The position numbers and the translations under genes were made by a program. The notes under the pieces were generated by a model. The model saw only the letters and a program-made list of their open reading frames with translations, ran no database searches and was not told the origin of the DNA. 31,344 nt of DNA from Candidatus Peregrinibacteria bacterium (GTDB lineage: Bacteria; Patescibacteriota; Gracilibacteria; Peribacterales; Peribacteraceae): assembly GCA_018662075.1 (NCBI GenBank), contig JABJGX010000038.1, positions 1 to 31,344 of the forward strand, written 5' to 3'. Positions 24,639-31,344 of the stretch are shown here, piece by piece (within the stretch, counting starts at the first letter, position 1; each line of letters begins with the position of its first letter).

Positions 24639-25253
24639 TTACTTCTTCTTCTTATTCTTTGGTACTGATTTACGCTTTCGTGGAGTCTTTGTCCTACAGG
24701 CAGCGATAAACGAGCTTGCAGAGAAGCTAGGAGTTTCTGCTTTCTCCAGATCGCTTGGCATGACAGGCTTTGGCCGAGCGCCAAGTTCGAAAACGATATC
24801 TTGGATCACTTCGTGGAAACTCTTTGCACCGACCGACCTTTTTAGAGATGAACACAGCCAGCCAAAGCTAATGAATCCACAGACGATAAAGATAGCTCTC
24901 CATTCTGACGGTCCGAGTCCGAGTGCACGCTTAAAGTTTGATGTGATGAGTGCAATCATGATTGTTGATAGTGTTGATAGCGGTGCGATCCACTCTTTCT
25001 TTCCGAGCTGTGCAATGTTTCTCTTAAGAGTGAGAAGAGCTTTATCTTGTGTAACGATAATGAGTCTTTGGTTTGTATTTTTATGAATACCAATGACACG
25101 TGCATCGAGATCTCCTGCAAGCGTGTTTAAGAATGACGATGTTGCATTTCCTTCCACCTCATCTTCGCGCTCTGCGATATCTGCTTCTAGTACAGATCGT
25201 TCACGTGAATCTGGATCAGCGAGTAGGCGATTGAGCGTATTATTAAATCCCAT
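24639..25253 (-). CDS. Hypothetical membrane protein with basic tail, 204 aa
   Basis: Not recognised. The N-terminal half is soluble (MGFNNTLNRLLADPDS, then ARVIGIHKNTNQRLIIVTQDKALLTLKR, a small beta-rich region). Two membrane segments follow at about residues 90-108 and 118-136 (IAPLSTLSTIMIALITS; AIFIVCGFISFGWLC). The C-terminus is highly basic (RTKTPRKRKSVPKNKKKK), so probably cytoplasmic. The start ATG has neither Shine-Dalgarno nor a close -10; instead a standard promoter (TTGACA, 17 nt, TACATT) lies 30-58 nt upstream, giving this gene a real leader. Ends TAA. Confidence 0.7.
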   Translation of the reverse strand: MGFNNTLNRLLADPDSRERSVLEADIAEREDEVEGNATSSFLNTLAGDLDARVIGIHKNTNQRLIIVTQDKALLTLKRNIAQLGKKEWIAPLSTLSTIMIALITSNFKRALGLGPSEWRAIFIVCGFISFGWLCSSLKRSVGAKSFHEVIQDIVFELGARPKPVMPSDLEKAETPSFSASSFIAACRTKTPRKRKSVPKNKKKK

Positions 25254-25275
25254 GGGTGGTGGAGAACAGAATTAA

Positions 25276-25298
25276 GTACTAAAATGTACATTTAGTAC
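25276..25298. promoter_or_regulatory. Operator-like inverted repeat GTACTAAA-N7-TTTAGTAC
   Basis: Perfect 8-bp arms (25276-25283 and 25291-25298) around 7 nt. The site overlaps the -10 box (25283-25288) of the minus-strand promoter, the position expected for a repressor operator. Confidence 0.6.
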
Positions 25299-25311
25299 AA
25301 TGTATTGTCAA
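25283..25311 (-). promoter_or_regulatory. Promoter of the 204-aa membrane protein gene
   Basis: Consensus -35 TTGACA (25306-25311) and -10 TACATT (25283-25288) spaced 17 nt on the minus strand. It is the clearest two-box promoter in the window and is associated with a leader of about 20-25 nt. Confidence 0.7.
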
Positions 25312-25343
25312 AGAAACTAATGTAAAGAATATATTTATAAACC

Positions 25344-25367
25344 AAAAAGACCTCATAGAGGCCTTTT
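25344..25367 (-). terminator. Intrinsic terminator of the 35-aa gene
   Basis: Ten-bp stem 25345-25354 with 25358-25367, 3-nt loop. The one odd pair is a U-G wobble on the minus strand but an A-C mismatch on the plus strand, and the T-run follows on the minus strand, so it terminates minus-strand transcription. Confidence 0.75.
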
Positions 25368-25389
25368 AGATTCTTTGAGAGCCGAGTAA

Positions 25390-25497
25390 TTACTCTGCTG
25401 AAGATTCTTCAGTTGGAGATACTTCTTCTGGAGCGTCAGTTGCTGGAGTATCACTACATCCGCATCCGTCTCCATCTACAAATAGTGAGCTGTACAT
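25390..25497 (-). CDS. Acidic Cys-containing microprotein, 35 aa
   Basis: A short frame from ATG (25497) to TAA, too small for usual gene calling. It starts MYSSLFVDGDGCGCSD and continues with an acidic Thr/Pro/Glu/Ser tail (about ten Asp/Glu). The DGDGCGC motif with a CxC pair could bind metal. Support: a good intrinsic terminator 23 nt after the stop on the same strand, and a coherent, strongly biased composition. Weakness: no clear -10 or ribosome binding site; TTTACT lies only 3 nt before the ATG. It sits directly upstream of and divergent from sufB, so a link to iron-sulfur metabolism is possible but unproven. Confidence 0.5.
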   Translation of the reverse strand: MYSSLFVDGDGCGCSDTPATDAPEEVSPTEESSAE

Positions 25498-25589
25498 ATG
25501 AGTAAAGGTTTAAAAAATAGATGTACCTAAAGTAGAGGTTTGCTTGGTAAATTGGCAAGTAAGAATACTGTACAATGCGCAATTCATGC

Positions 25590-25595
25590 TACAAT
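25590..25595 (+). promoter_or_regulatory. -10 box (TACAAT) of sufB, leaderless spacing
   Basis: TACAAT ends 8 nt before ATG 25604. A second TACAAT (25571-25576) ends 9 nt before another in-frame ATG at 25586, so two starts may be used. Confidence 0.6.
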
Positions 25596-25603
25596 CTCGC
25601 ACA

Positions 25604-27004
25604 ATGACTGATCCAATCTTCTCCAATCTTGATCGCAACGTTTTTGATGAAGCAAACCCTTCTCCTTATACAGATGGAGTAGAACGTGGCGTGTCTGAAA
25701 AGTTAGTACGGCAAATATCAGAGGATAAAAATGAGCCAGAGTGGATGCTTGAACATCGACTGAAGTCGTTAAAAATATTTCAGGAGAAGCCAATGCCAAC
25801 GTGGGGTGCAGACCTGAGTACGTTAGACCTTGATGATATTATTTATTATGCACGGAGTGGGGCAGTTGAAACTGATGACTGGAAAGAGGTGCCAGAAGAT
25901 ATTCGTAAAGTGTATGACCGACTGGGAATTCCAGAAGCTGAGCGTCGTATGCTTGCAGGCGTTGGTGCACAGTATGAAAGTGAAATGGTGTATCACAATT
26001 TAAAGTCGCAGTGGGAAGACTTGGGTGTTGTATTCCTCGATATGGACGTTGCACTGCATAGCCATGAGGAAATAGTAAAAGAACATTTCATGAAGTGTGT
26101 TCCAGCGAGTGACCACAAGTTTGCGGCTTTGCATGGGGCTGTGTGGAGTGGCGGGACATTTTTGTATGTCCCGGAAGGTGTGACAGTATCTGACCCCTTA
26201 CAGGCGTACTTCCGTATGAATGCGAAGAACATGGGGCAGTTCGAACACACACTTATTATTGTTGAGGCTGGCGCTGATGCTCATTACATCGAGGGATGTA
26301 GTGCACCGAAGTACGGTTCGCAGGCTCTTCATGCAGGGCTTGTAGAAATCTTTGTCAGAGAAGGGGCAAAGATGCGATATAGCTCTGTCGAAAACTGGAG
26401 TCGTGATACGTATAACTTGAATACCAAGCGTGCCATTGTTGAAAAAGATGGAACGATGGAATGGATCGGGGGGAACATGGGATCAGGGGTTACCATGCTC
26501 TATCCGTGTTCAGTGCTTGCTGGTGAAGGGGCACGGTGTGACCACATGGCGATTGCATTTGCGAATGCTGGTCAGTGGCAGGATACGGGTGCAAAGATCA
26601 TTCATGCAGCGCCACATACATCTTCTACGGTTATCTCTAAGTCTATTAGTAAGGGCGGAGGGTGTAGCGTTTATAGAGGACTTGTAAAGATTGTAGCGAC
26701 CGCACACGACTGTACCAGTAGTGTGGAGTGTGATGCATTGCTTCTCGATGAAGAGAGTCGCACTGATACCGTGCCAGATATTCAGATCCGTAATAACGAT
26801 GTTACGATTGCACATGAAGCAAAAGTTGGACGCCTTTCTGAGGAGGATATTTTTTACTTAACAAGTCGTGGACTTGCAGAAGTTGAGGCACGAGCAATGA
26901 TTGTTAATGGTTTTATCGAGCCAATTGTAAGACAGCTACCACTAGAATATGCAGTCGAAATGAATAGGCTCATCGAACTCGAAATGGAGGGCAGTGTTGG
27001 TTAG
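25604..27004 (+). CDS. sufB: Fe-S cluster scaffold protein SufB
   Basis: Core scaffold of the SUF system, where clusters form with SufC and SufD in the cytoplasm. 466 residues, full length. The start at ATG 25604 (MTDPIFSNLDRNVFDE) is preferred; ATG 25586 would add six residues. Family motifs: PEWMLEHRLKSLKIF, VPEGVTVSDPLQAYFRMN, IVEAGADAHYIEGCSAP, SSVENWSRDTYNLNTKR, and the C-terminal beta-helix with the proposed sulfur-accepting cysteine C376 in SSVECDALLL, then IQIRNNDVTIAHEAKVGRL in parts and the helix that pairs with SufD. Separated from sufC by SIMPL and three opposite-strand genes. Ends TAG. Confidence 0.97.
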   Translation: MTDPIFSNLDRNVFDEANPSPYTDGVERGVSEKLVRQISEDKNEPEWMLEHRLKSLKIFQEKPMPTWGADLSTLDLDDIIYYARSGAVETDDWKEVPEDIRKVYDRLGIPEAERRMLAGVGAQYESEMVYHNLKSQWEDLGVVFLDMDVALHSHEEIVKEHFMKCVPASDHKFAALHGAVWSGGTFLYVPEGVTVSDPLQAYFRMNAKNMGQFEHTLIIVEAGADAHYIEGCSAPKYGSQALHAGLVEIFVREGAKMRYSSVENWSRDTYNLNTKRAIVEKDGTMEWIGGNMGSGVTMLYPCSVLAGEGARCDHMAIAFANAGQWQDTGAKIIHAAPHTSSTVISKSISKGGGCSVYRGLVKIVATAHDCTSSVECDALLLDEESRTDTVPDIQIRNNDVTIAHEAKVGRLSEEDIFYLTSRGLAEVEARAMIVNGFIEPIVRQLPLEYAVEMNRLIELEMEGSVG

Positions 27005-27032
27005 GTTATCCCGTTAAAAGATCTCCAAATGT

Positions 27033-27215
27033 TTATGCAGCAGTGTCATATTGCTTTGGTGCACTTGTGAGCTCTCTGAATTTTTTGTTAAAAGCATTGC
27101 TTACTGAACCGATATTTAAGATTGCATCTCTATTTGGTTTGGCGAGGGCATCAAACTCTTCAAGAGTTTGCACTGCTTCGAACTGGTCTACGAGATTTGA
27201 ATGTGGTTCTGTCAT
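27033..27215 (-). CDS. Hypothetical protein, 60 aa
   Basis: Not recognised. ATG at 27215 (MTEPHSNLVDQFEAV) is preferred to a TTG at 27257 that lies inside the upstream gene. Mostly helical, soluble, ends QYDTAA then TAA. It follows the 124-aa gene by 19 nt, so the two are likely one transcript. It converges on sufB with 28 nt between the stops and no visible terminator. Confidence 0.55.
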   Translation of the reverse strand: MTEPHSNLVDQFEAVQTLEEFDALAKPNRDAILNIGSVSNAFNKKFRELTSAPKQYDTAA

Positions 27216-27234
27216 GGGTATGTGGGCATGTGTT

Positions 27235-27609
27235 TTAATTGTATATTTGTGTCTCAATTTCTAAAACGCGTACATGTATTTTTTCGAGCTTTTTAAGCAT
27301 CGCTTCGTTTGCTTCATAGCCTTGGAATGAGACTAACAGTGAACGCAGATGAGCTAGTTCATCTGCATTTTGATTACTGATTTGATTGAAGACGCGATCA
27401 ATACGATTGATCATGTTTGCAATAAACCCTTTAGCATCTTTTGCCTCGAGTAGCTTCTGACCATTATGCTTCAACAGTTTTTGCGTTTCGCGTGCTGTAT
27501 CTGCTTGGTCTTTGTCTATATGAAACATGGCACCGCGATTACCAAGCATTCTGGTAAATTTCGGGTCGCCTTTTTCGAATTCTTCTTTGTTTGGTCCAAA
27601 TTTAATCAT
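27235..27609 (-). CDS. Hypothetical helical protein, 124 aa
   Basis: Not recognised. Starts MIKFGPNKEEFEKGDPKFTR and is soluble, charged and helical, with a possible coiled coil at the C-terminus (MLKKLEKIHVRVLEIETQI). No signal or membrane segment. It has the best promoter match in the window: TATAAT ending 6 nt before the ATG and TTGTCT 17 nt further upstream, which predicts a strongly transcribed leaderless mRNA. The 60-aa gene follows. Ends TAA. Confidence 0.7.
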   Translation of the reverse strand: MIKFGPNKEEFEKGDPKFTRMLGNRGAMFHIDKDQADTARETQKLLKHNGQKLLEAKDAKGFIANMINRIDRVFNQISNQNADELAHLRSLLVSFQGYEANEAMLKKLEKIHVRVLEIETQIYN

Positions 27610-27615
27610 ATATAC

Positions 27616-27644
27616 ATTATACTATAATCTATTAATAAAGACAA
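27616..27644 (-). promoter_or_regulatory. Promoter of the 124-aa gene (TTGTCT-17-TATAAT), leaderless
   Basis: Minus strand: -10 TATAAT at 27616-27621, -35 TTGTCT at 27639-27644, 17-nt spacer. The -10 ends 6 nt before the ATG at 27609, so the start site should coincide with the start codon. Confidence 0.75.
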
Positions 27645-27653
27645 CGTATCAAT

Positions 27654-27725
27654 TATAGGTGTATGGTCTACTTATCCTTCTTTTTCTCTTTTTTCTTTCT
27701 TTCCTCCTCCTGACTTCCACCTATA
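27654..27725. other. 37-nt pure pyrimidine tract framed by an inverted repeat
   Basis: 27675-27711 has no purine on the plus strand. It is framed by TATAGGTG (27654-27661) and CACCTATA (27718-27725), so the tract would be the loop of a long hairpin or a potential triplex-forming element. It lies between the 124-aa gene promoter and sufD. Confidence 0.6.
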
Positions 27726-27792
27726 CCATTCATAAGCCTTATTATAGCATAAAACCCGTGACGATGGGAGCGATATAGGGCACCATACCTGG

Positions 27793-28611
27793 GTGAATAT
27801 TCCTGCATTTGTTCAATCCGAAGGCAATACCTTTACGATCACTGTGCCAATTGGCATGCAGTTACGCGAAACGGTAGCACTGCTAGTGCCTCATGGAGCT
27901 TCTGTTGTTATTACCTCAGAAGAGGATAGCCAAGCGATGGTCTCTCTTACATTGGAAGGAGCTGCATCGGTAGATGTTACTGTGCAAGCGAATGCGACAC
28001 TGTCTGTTGTATCTTTGCAGACTGACCCTGGTGTTGTACGGCATAAAAATACTGTTTCTGATGGGGGAACTGTGCACGTGCAAAATATTTCGTTGGCAGC
28101 AGAGGTTGACCACGAGCTACGGTCATTCCTTCAAGGTGAACATGCTGTGAGTAATGTGGATTGGATTTTCTATGCAAAGCATGCAGAGAAACACCGTATT
28201 TCGGCACGAAATATTTTTGATGCGAAGTATGGAGGAGGAGAAATTATTATGAAGGGTGTTGCAGAACATACAGCCCATGTCTTTTGTGATGGGATGATAG
28301 AGATCGGACTACAAGGCGGTGGTACAGATACCTACTTAACAGAGAATGTGCTAATGCTTGATGGGACCGCTAAGGTTGATGCTATCCCAGGGCTCGAGAT
28401 CAAGACGAATGATGTTAAAGCATCGCACAGTGCAACGGTCAGTAAGGTGACACCAGAGGACTTATTTTACTTTGCTACTCGTGGTATCGATGAGACAGAG
28501 GCACGGCAAATGTACATTCAAGGATTCCTCGGAGACCTTACTGCAAAAATAACTGACACCGCAGTACAGGACATACTACTAGAGCAGATAGAGCAAAAAC
28601 TTATAGCGTAG
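27793..28611 (+). CDS. sufD: Short SufD-like Fe-S assembly protein
   Basis: SufB partner in the SufBCD scaffold. 272 residues against about 420 in E. coli; the N-terminal helical domain is mostly missing and the protein is essentially the beta-helix core plus C-terminal helices. Signature: GLEIKTNDVKASHSATVSKV, with the conserved His, then EDLFYFATRGIDETEARQMYIQGF in parts, as in SufD. The GTG start at 27793 is the first possible start after an in-frame TAG at 27745; no close -10 (TATAGG lies 13 nt upstream) or ribosome site is visible, so the start is uncertain. It overlaps the convergent DUF1444-like gene by 11 nt. Ends TAG. Confidence 0.85.
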   Translation: MNIPAFVQSEGNTFTITVPIGMQLRETVALLVPHGASVVITSEEDSQAMVSLTLEGAASVDVTVQANATLSVVSLQTDPGVVRHKNTVSDGGTVHVQNISLAAEVDHELRSFLQGEHAVSNVDWIFYAKHAEKHRISARNIFDAKYGGGEIIMKGVAEHTAHVFCDGMIEIGLQGGGTDTYLTENVLMLDGTAKVDAIPGLEIKTNDVKASHSATVSKVTPEDLFYFATRGIDETEARQMYIQGFLGDLTAKITDTAVQDILLEQIEQKLIA

Positions 28612-29266
28612 GCTCTTCTTTCGGTGCTACTTTTACCGGTTGAATACCGTACTTATTAACACGGAAGAGATCTGGTGTGAGTGGATAGTCTTCCTCAGTT
28701 TCATATTCTGTCCGTACTTGTTGTGCAAAGGCATCAAATATTGGGAAGTCTTTATGCCAGAAGATAAGAAAATCTCGTGTTGGAATTGCTGCAATATATT
28801 CGCTGCCAACTTCGCGTGCGATTGCCTTACGGACACCTGCACTTAGTAGGCGAACAGCGGAAAAACCATCATCGAGTTCGACGATCACGTACATAGCAGT
28901 TGGGTCTGACTCTGCTGCCTCTGCGACCTCTACATTGATGTTCTGAGAACGCTTGTCGAGATTACGCAAGGCTGTATCGTAGAGCGTGTCTTCATCGATC
29001 TGCCAGATATCAAGTTCTTCTTGGCTAATGAATTGATAGAGCGTACCTGCCTCTACAACGAATCCAATATCGACACTTGGAGAGAACTCTTTGGTGATGA
29101 TGTCCTCTGTCTCTTTAAGGTCTACAGTGGTGAACTGGGGTAGTATGTTATCGCGAATGGCAATCCATTCAGGAGCGCCTCTGCTGCCCTGTACAACGGC
29201 AATAACGATTCCTATAGCGATGATAACCGCTACTGCTCCCCCTATGATGTATGCCTTATTTTTCAT
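28601..29266 (-). CDS. Membrane-anchored DUF1444-like protein
   Basis: 221 residues from ATG 29266, chosen over ATG 29284 because TACAAT ends 7 nt upstream of it. One N-terminal membrane segment (AYIIGGAVAVIIAIGIVIAVV). The soluble part resembles DUF1444 (YtpQ family): VVEAGTLYQFISQEELDIW, then a segment of the type 'TLYDTALRNLDKRS', VIVELDDGFSAVRLLS, and YIAAIPTRDFLIFW. Those proteins have no established biochemical role. Joining a membrane anchor to this domain is not typical of the Bacillus protein. The family call is from memory of motif pattern and should be treated as probable. Ends TAA, overlapping sufD. Confidence 0.7.
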   Translation of the reverse strand: MKNKAYIIGGAVAVIIAIGIVIAVVQGSRGAPEWIAIRDNILPQFTTVDLKETEDIITKEFSPSVDIGFVVEAGTLYQFISQEELDIWQIDEDTLYDTALRNLDKRSQNINVEVAEAAESDPTAMYVIVELDDGFSAVRLLSAGVRKAIAREVGSEYIAAIPTRDFLIFWHKDFPIFDAFAQQVRTEYETEEDYPLTPDLFRVNKYGIQPVKVAPKEEPTL

Positions 29267-29273
29267 CTCGCCT

Positions 29274-29279
29274 ATTGTA
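29274..29279 (-). promoter_or_regulatory. -10 box (TACAAT), leaderless spacing
   Basis: TACAAT on the minus strand ends 7 nt before ATG 29266; it would lie inside the gene if the upstream ATG 29284 were used. Confidence 0.6.
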
Positions 29280-29398
29280 CCCATTTCCCTGCTTTAGGGG
29301 ATAAAAACACGAGAATTATCATGGGTAGAATACTTGTCATTATCTATAAATTGTGGTTTCACTCGCAGTGATTCTCTTGATTTTCTTGGTCGGTTGTT

Positions 29399-29842
29399 TT
29401 ATGTAAAATATTTATCGATACGGTTTTGCACAGCAGGGGATTTCCTTTTAATAAGCGTATAAGATTCTGCTCCGGTAAATGCATGTGCACTCCATTCCAT
29501 TTCCATGGGTATGACGTAACCTTTGGTCGAGCCAAATGCAGCTTCTCTAAAAGTTATTATTGCTTCAACCAGTATGTCATTTTGCTCTACAACCTCAAGA
29601 CACTTCATTTTTGTGTGTTGTATAAATTCTTCAACACCAGGAATACTAAAAACATGTACGTTTCCATCAATCTGTAGGCGAAAGGTTTCCTGATTGATAA
29701 TTTGTTCACGATGAGATGCTTGGTCGATCATACGCAGGCAGTATCTTTCAATTATTTCCCCAATGACTAGTGCATATACTTGCTTCTCTGCACTTGGCAC
29801 CGGTGTTACCTTATGGCCAACAAGAACGTCTGCGCGATTCAT
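29399..29842 (-). CDS. Hypothetical protein, 147 aa
   Basis: Not recognised. Starts MNRADVLVGHKVTPVPSAE; soluble, mixed alpha/beta, no signal or membrane segment. The ATG has TAGTAT ending 6 nt upstream. It is the first gene downstream of the 16S rRNA on the same strand, about 276 nt away, where most bacteria would have the spacer tRNAs and 23S. Ends TAA. About 130 nt of apparently empty sequence (weak hairpin TCACT-GCG-AGTGA only) follow before the next gene. Confidence 0.65.
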   Translation of the reverse strand: MNRADVLVGHKVTPVPSAEKQVYALVIGEIIERYCLRMIDQASHREQIINQETFRLQIDGNVHVFSIPGVEEFIQHTKMKCLEVVEQNDILVEAIITFREAAFGSTKGYVIPMEMEWSAHAFTGAESYTLIKRKSPAVQNRIDKYFT

Positions 29843-29848
29843 AGATAG

Positions 29849-29854
29849 ATACTA
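29849..29854 (-). promoter_or_regulatory. -10 box (TAGTAT), leaderless spacing
   Basis: TAGTAT on the minus strand ends 6 nt before ATG 29842. Confidence 0.55.
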
Positions 29855-30118
29855 CTCTCTCAGTTTTGTTTTTTGCAAATGTTATAAAAATTGCATGTAC
29901 AAAAAAAGCTACTTCACAGCATCGCAGCAATAATAATTTTGAGCCGAACCGAAACGTGATACTAGTTAAAGTCATTCACGAATCAGCTTTCGAACCCGGA
30001 CCCAATACCCTGATTCCTATAAATAAGAAACAAAGCATTGGGGGTAGCTCCGGTCAATCGAGTTACATGATGGCATTGCTACCGGCCAGAGCATGTACTT
30101 CAGAGATAAATTCCCTGG
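29855..30118. other. 16S rRNA downstream spacer, no tRNA or 23S
   Basis: About 265 bp between the 16S 3' end and the next gene's promoter. I see short complementary stretches (GGTAGC at about 30042 with GCTACC at about 30079) that could fold in the transcript, but no tRNA, no 23S start and no clear T-run terminator. Confidence 0.5.

Positions 30119-31344
<1,226 letters not shown>

Noticed and set aside
27675..27711. AGGAGG on the minus strand as a ribosome binding site
   Set aside because: It is part of a long purine run, 65 nt from the nearest start, and the 16S tail is not complementary in the core.
29985..30010. TTCGAACCC resembling a tRNA T-loop
   Set aside because: The bases on either side do not form a 5-bp T stem on either strand, and no acceptor, anticodon or D arm can be drawn.

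Overview
The window looks like chromosome from a small-genome bacterium, probably a member of the Candidate Phyla Radiation (Patescibacteria). A Peregrinibacteria-like lineage is a guess, not a demonstrated placement. Supporting points are a 16S rRNA with the CPR-like 'GGAATAGACGGGG' variant and a shortened helix 17 region, a 16S gene with no 23S or tRNA behind it, very tight gene packing, and housekeeping genes (murB, murG, ftsW, secA, tsaB, gltX, ssb, a holB-like gene) scattered singly or in short runs.

Layout. 1-7937 (minus): a tightly coupled four-gene operon of secreted, cysteine-rich, acidic proteins of unknown function, the last of which (cut by the window edge) carries an HEMIH zinc-metallopeptidase motif. 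8151-9038: an SSB with two OB folds in one chain, closed by an intrinsic terminator. 9039-9661: a non-coding island made of two inverted copies of a dispersed structured repeat; a third copy lies at 11293-11440. 9662-16940: a small hypothetical gene, then minus-strand murB, a small membrane protein, gltX, a cyclophilin lipoprotein, murG, ftsW and a GT2 glycosyltransferase. 16941-22086 (plus): tsaB, secA, holB-like, TPR protein. 22083-28611: an iron-sulfur region with a [2Fe-2S] ferredoxin, sufC, sufB and a short sufD, interrupted by unrelated genes on the opposite strand and a 35-residue Cys-containing microprotein. 28601-29842: a DUF1444-like membrane protein and a hypothetical gene. 30119-31344: the 3' four-fifths of 16S rRNA (minus).

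Three features of gene expression stand out and fit together. (1) At least twelve genes have a TATAAT-like -10 box ending only 6-8 nt before the start codon and no Shine-Dalgarno sequence, which predicts leaderless mRNAs. (2) The 16S 3' end reads CACUUCCUUA instead of CACCUCCUUA, a change inside the anti-Shine-Dalgarno core. (3) None of the 28 genes with a visible stop ends in TGA (20 TAA, 8 TAG), and none has an in-frame TGA, so UGA seems to be avoided both as stop and as sense codon.

A second theme is heptanucleotide tandem repeats. Arrays of 7-bp units (AAGGGGT/AAGTATT type) fill three short intergenic gaps and supply promoter or start-codon sequence for tsaB and sufC; a related GGGGGTT array sits inside the murB reading frame. 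Calls rest on reading translations and motifs by eye; no database search was run.
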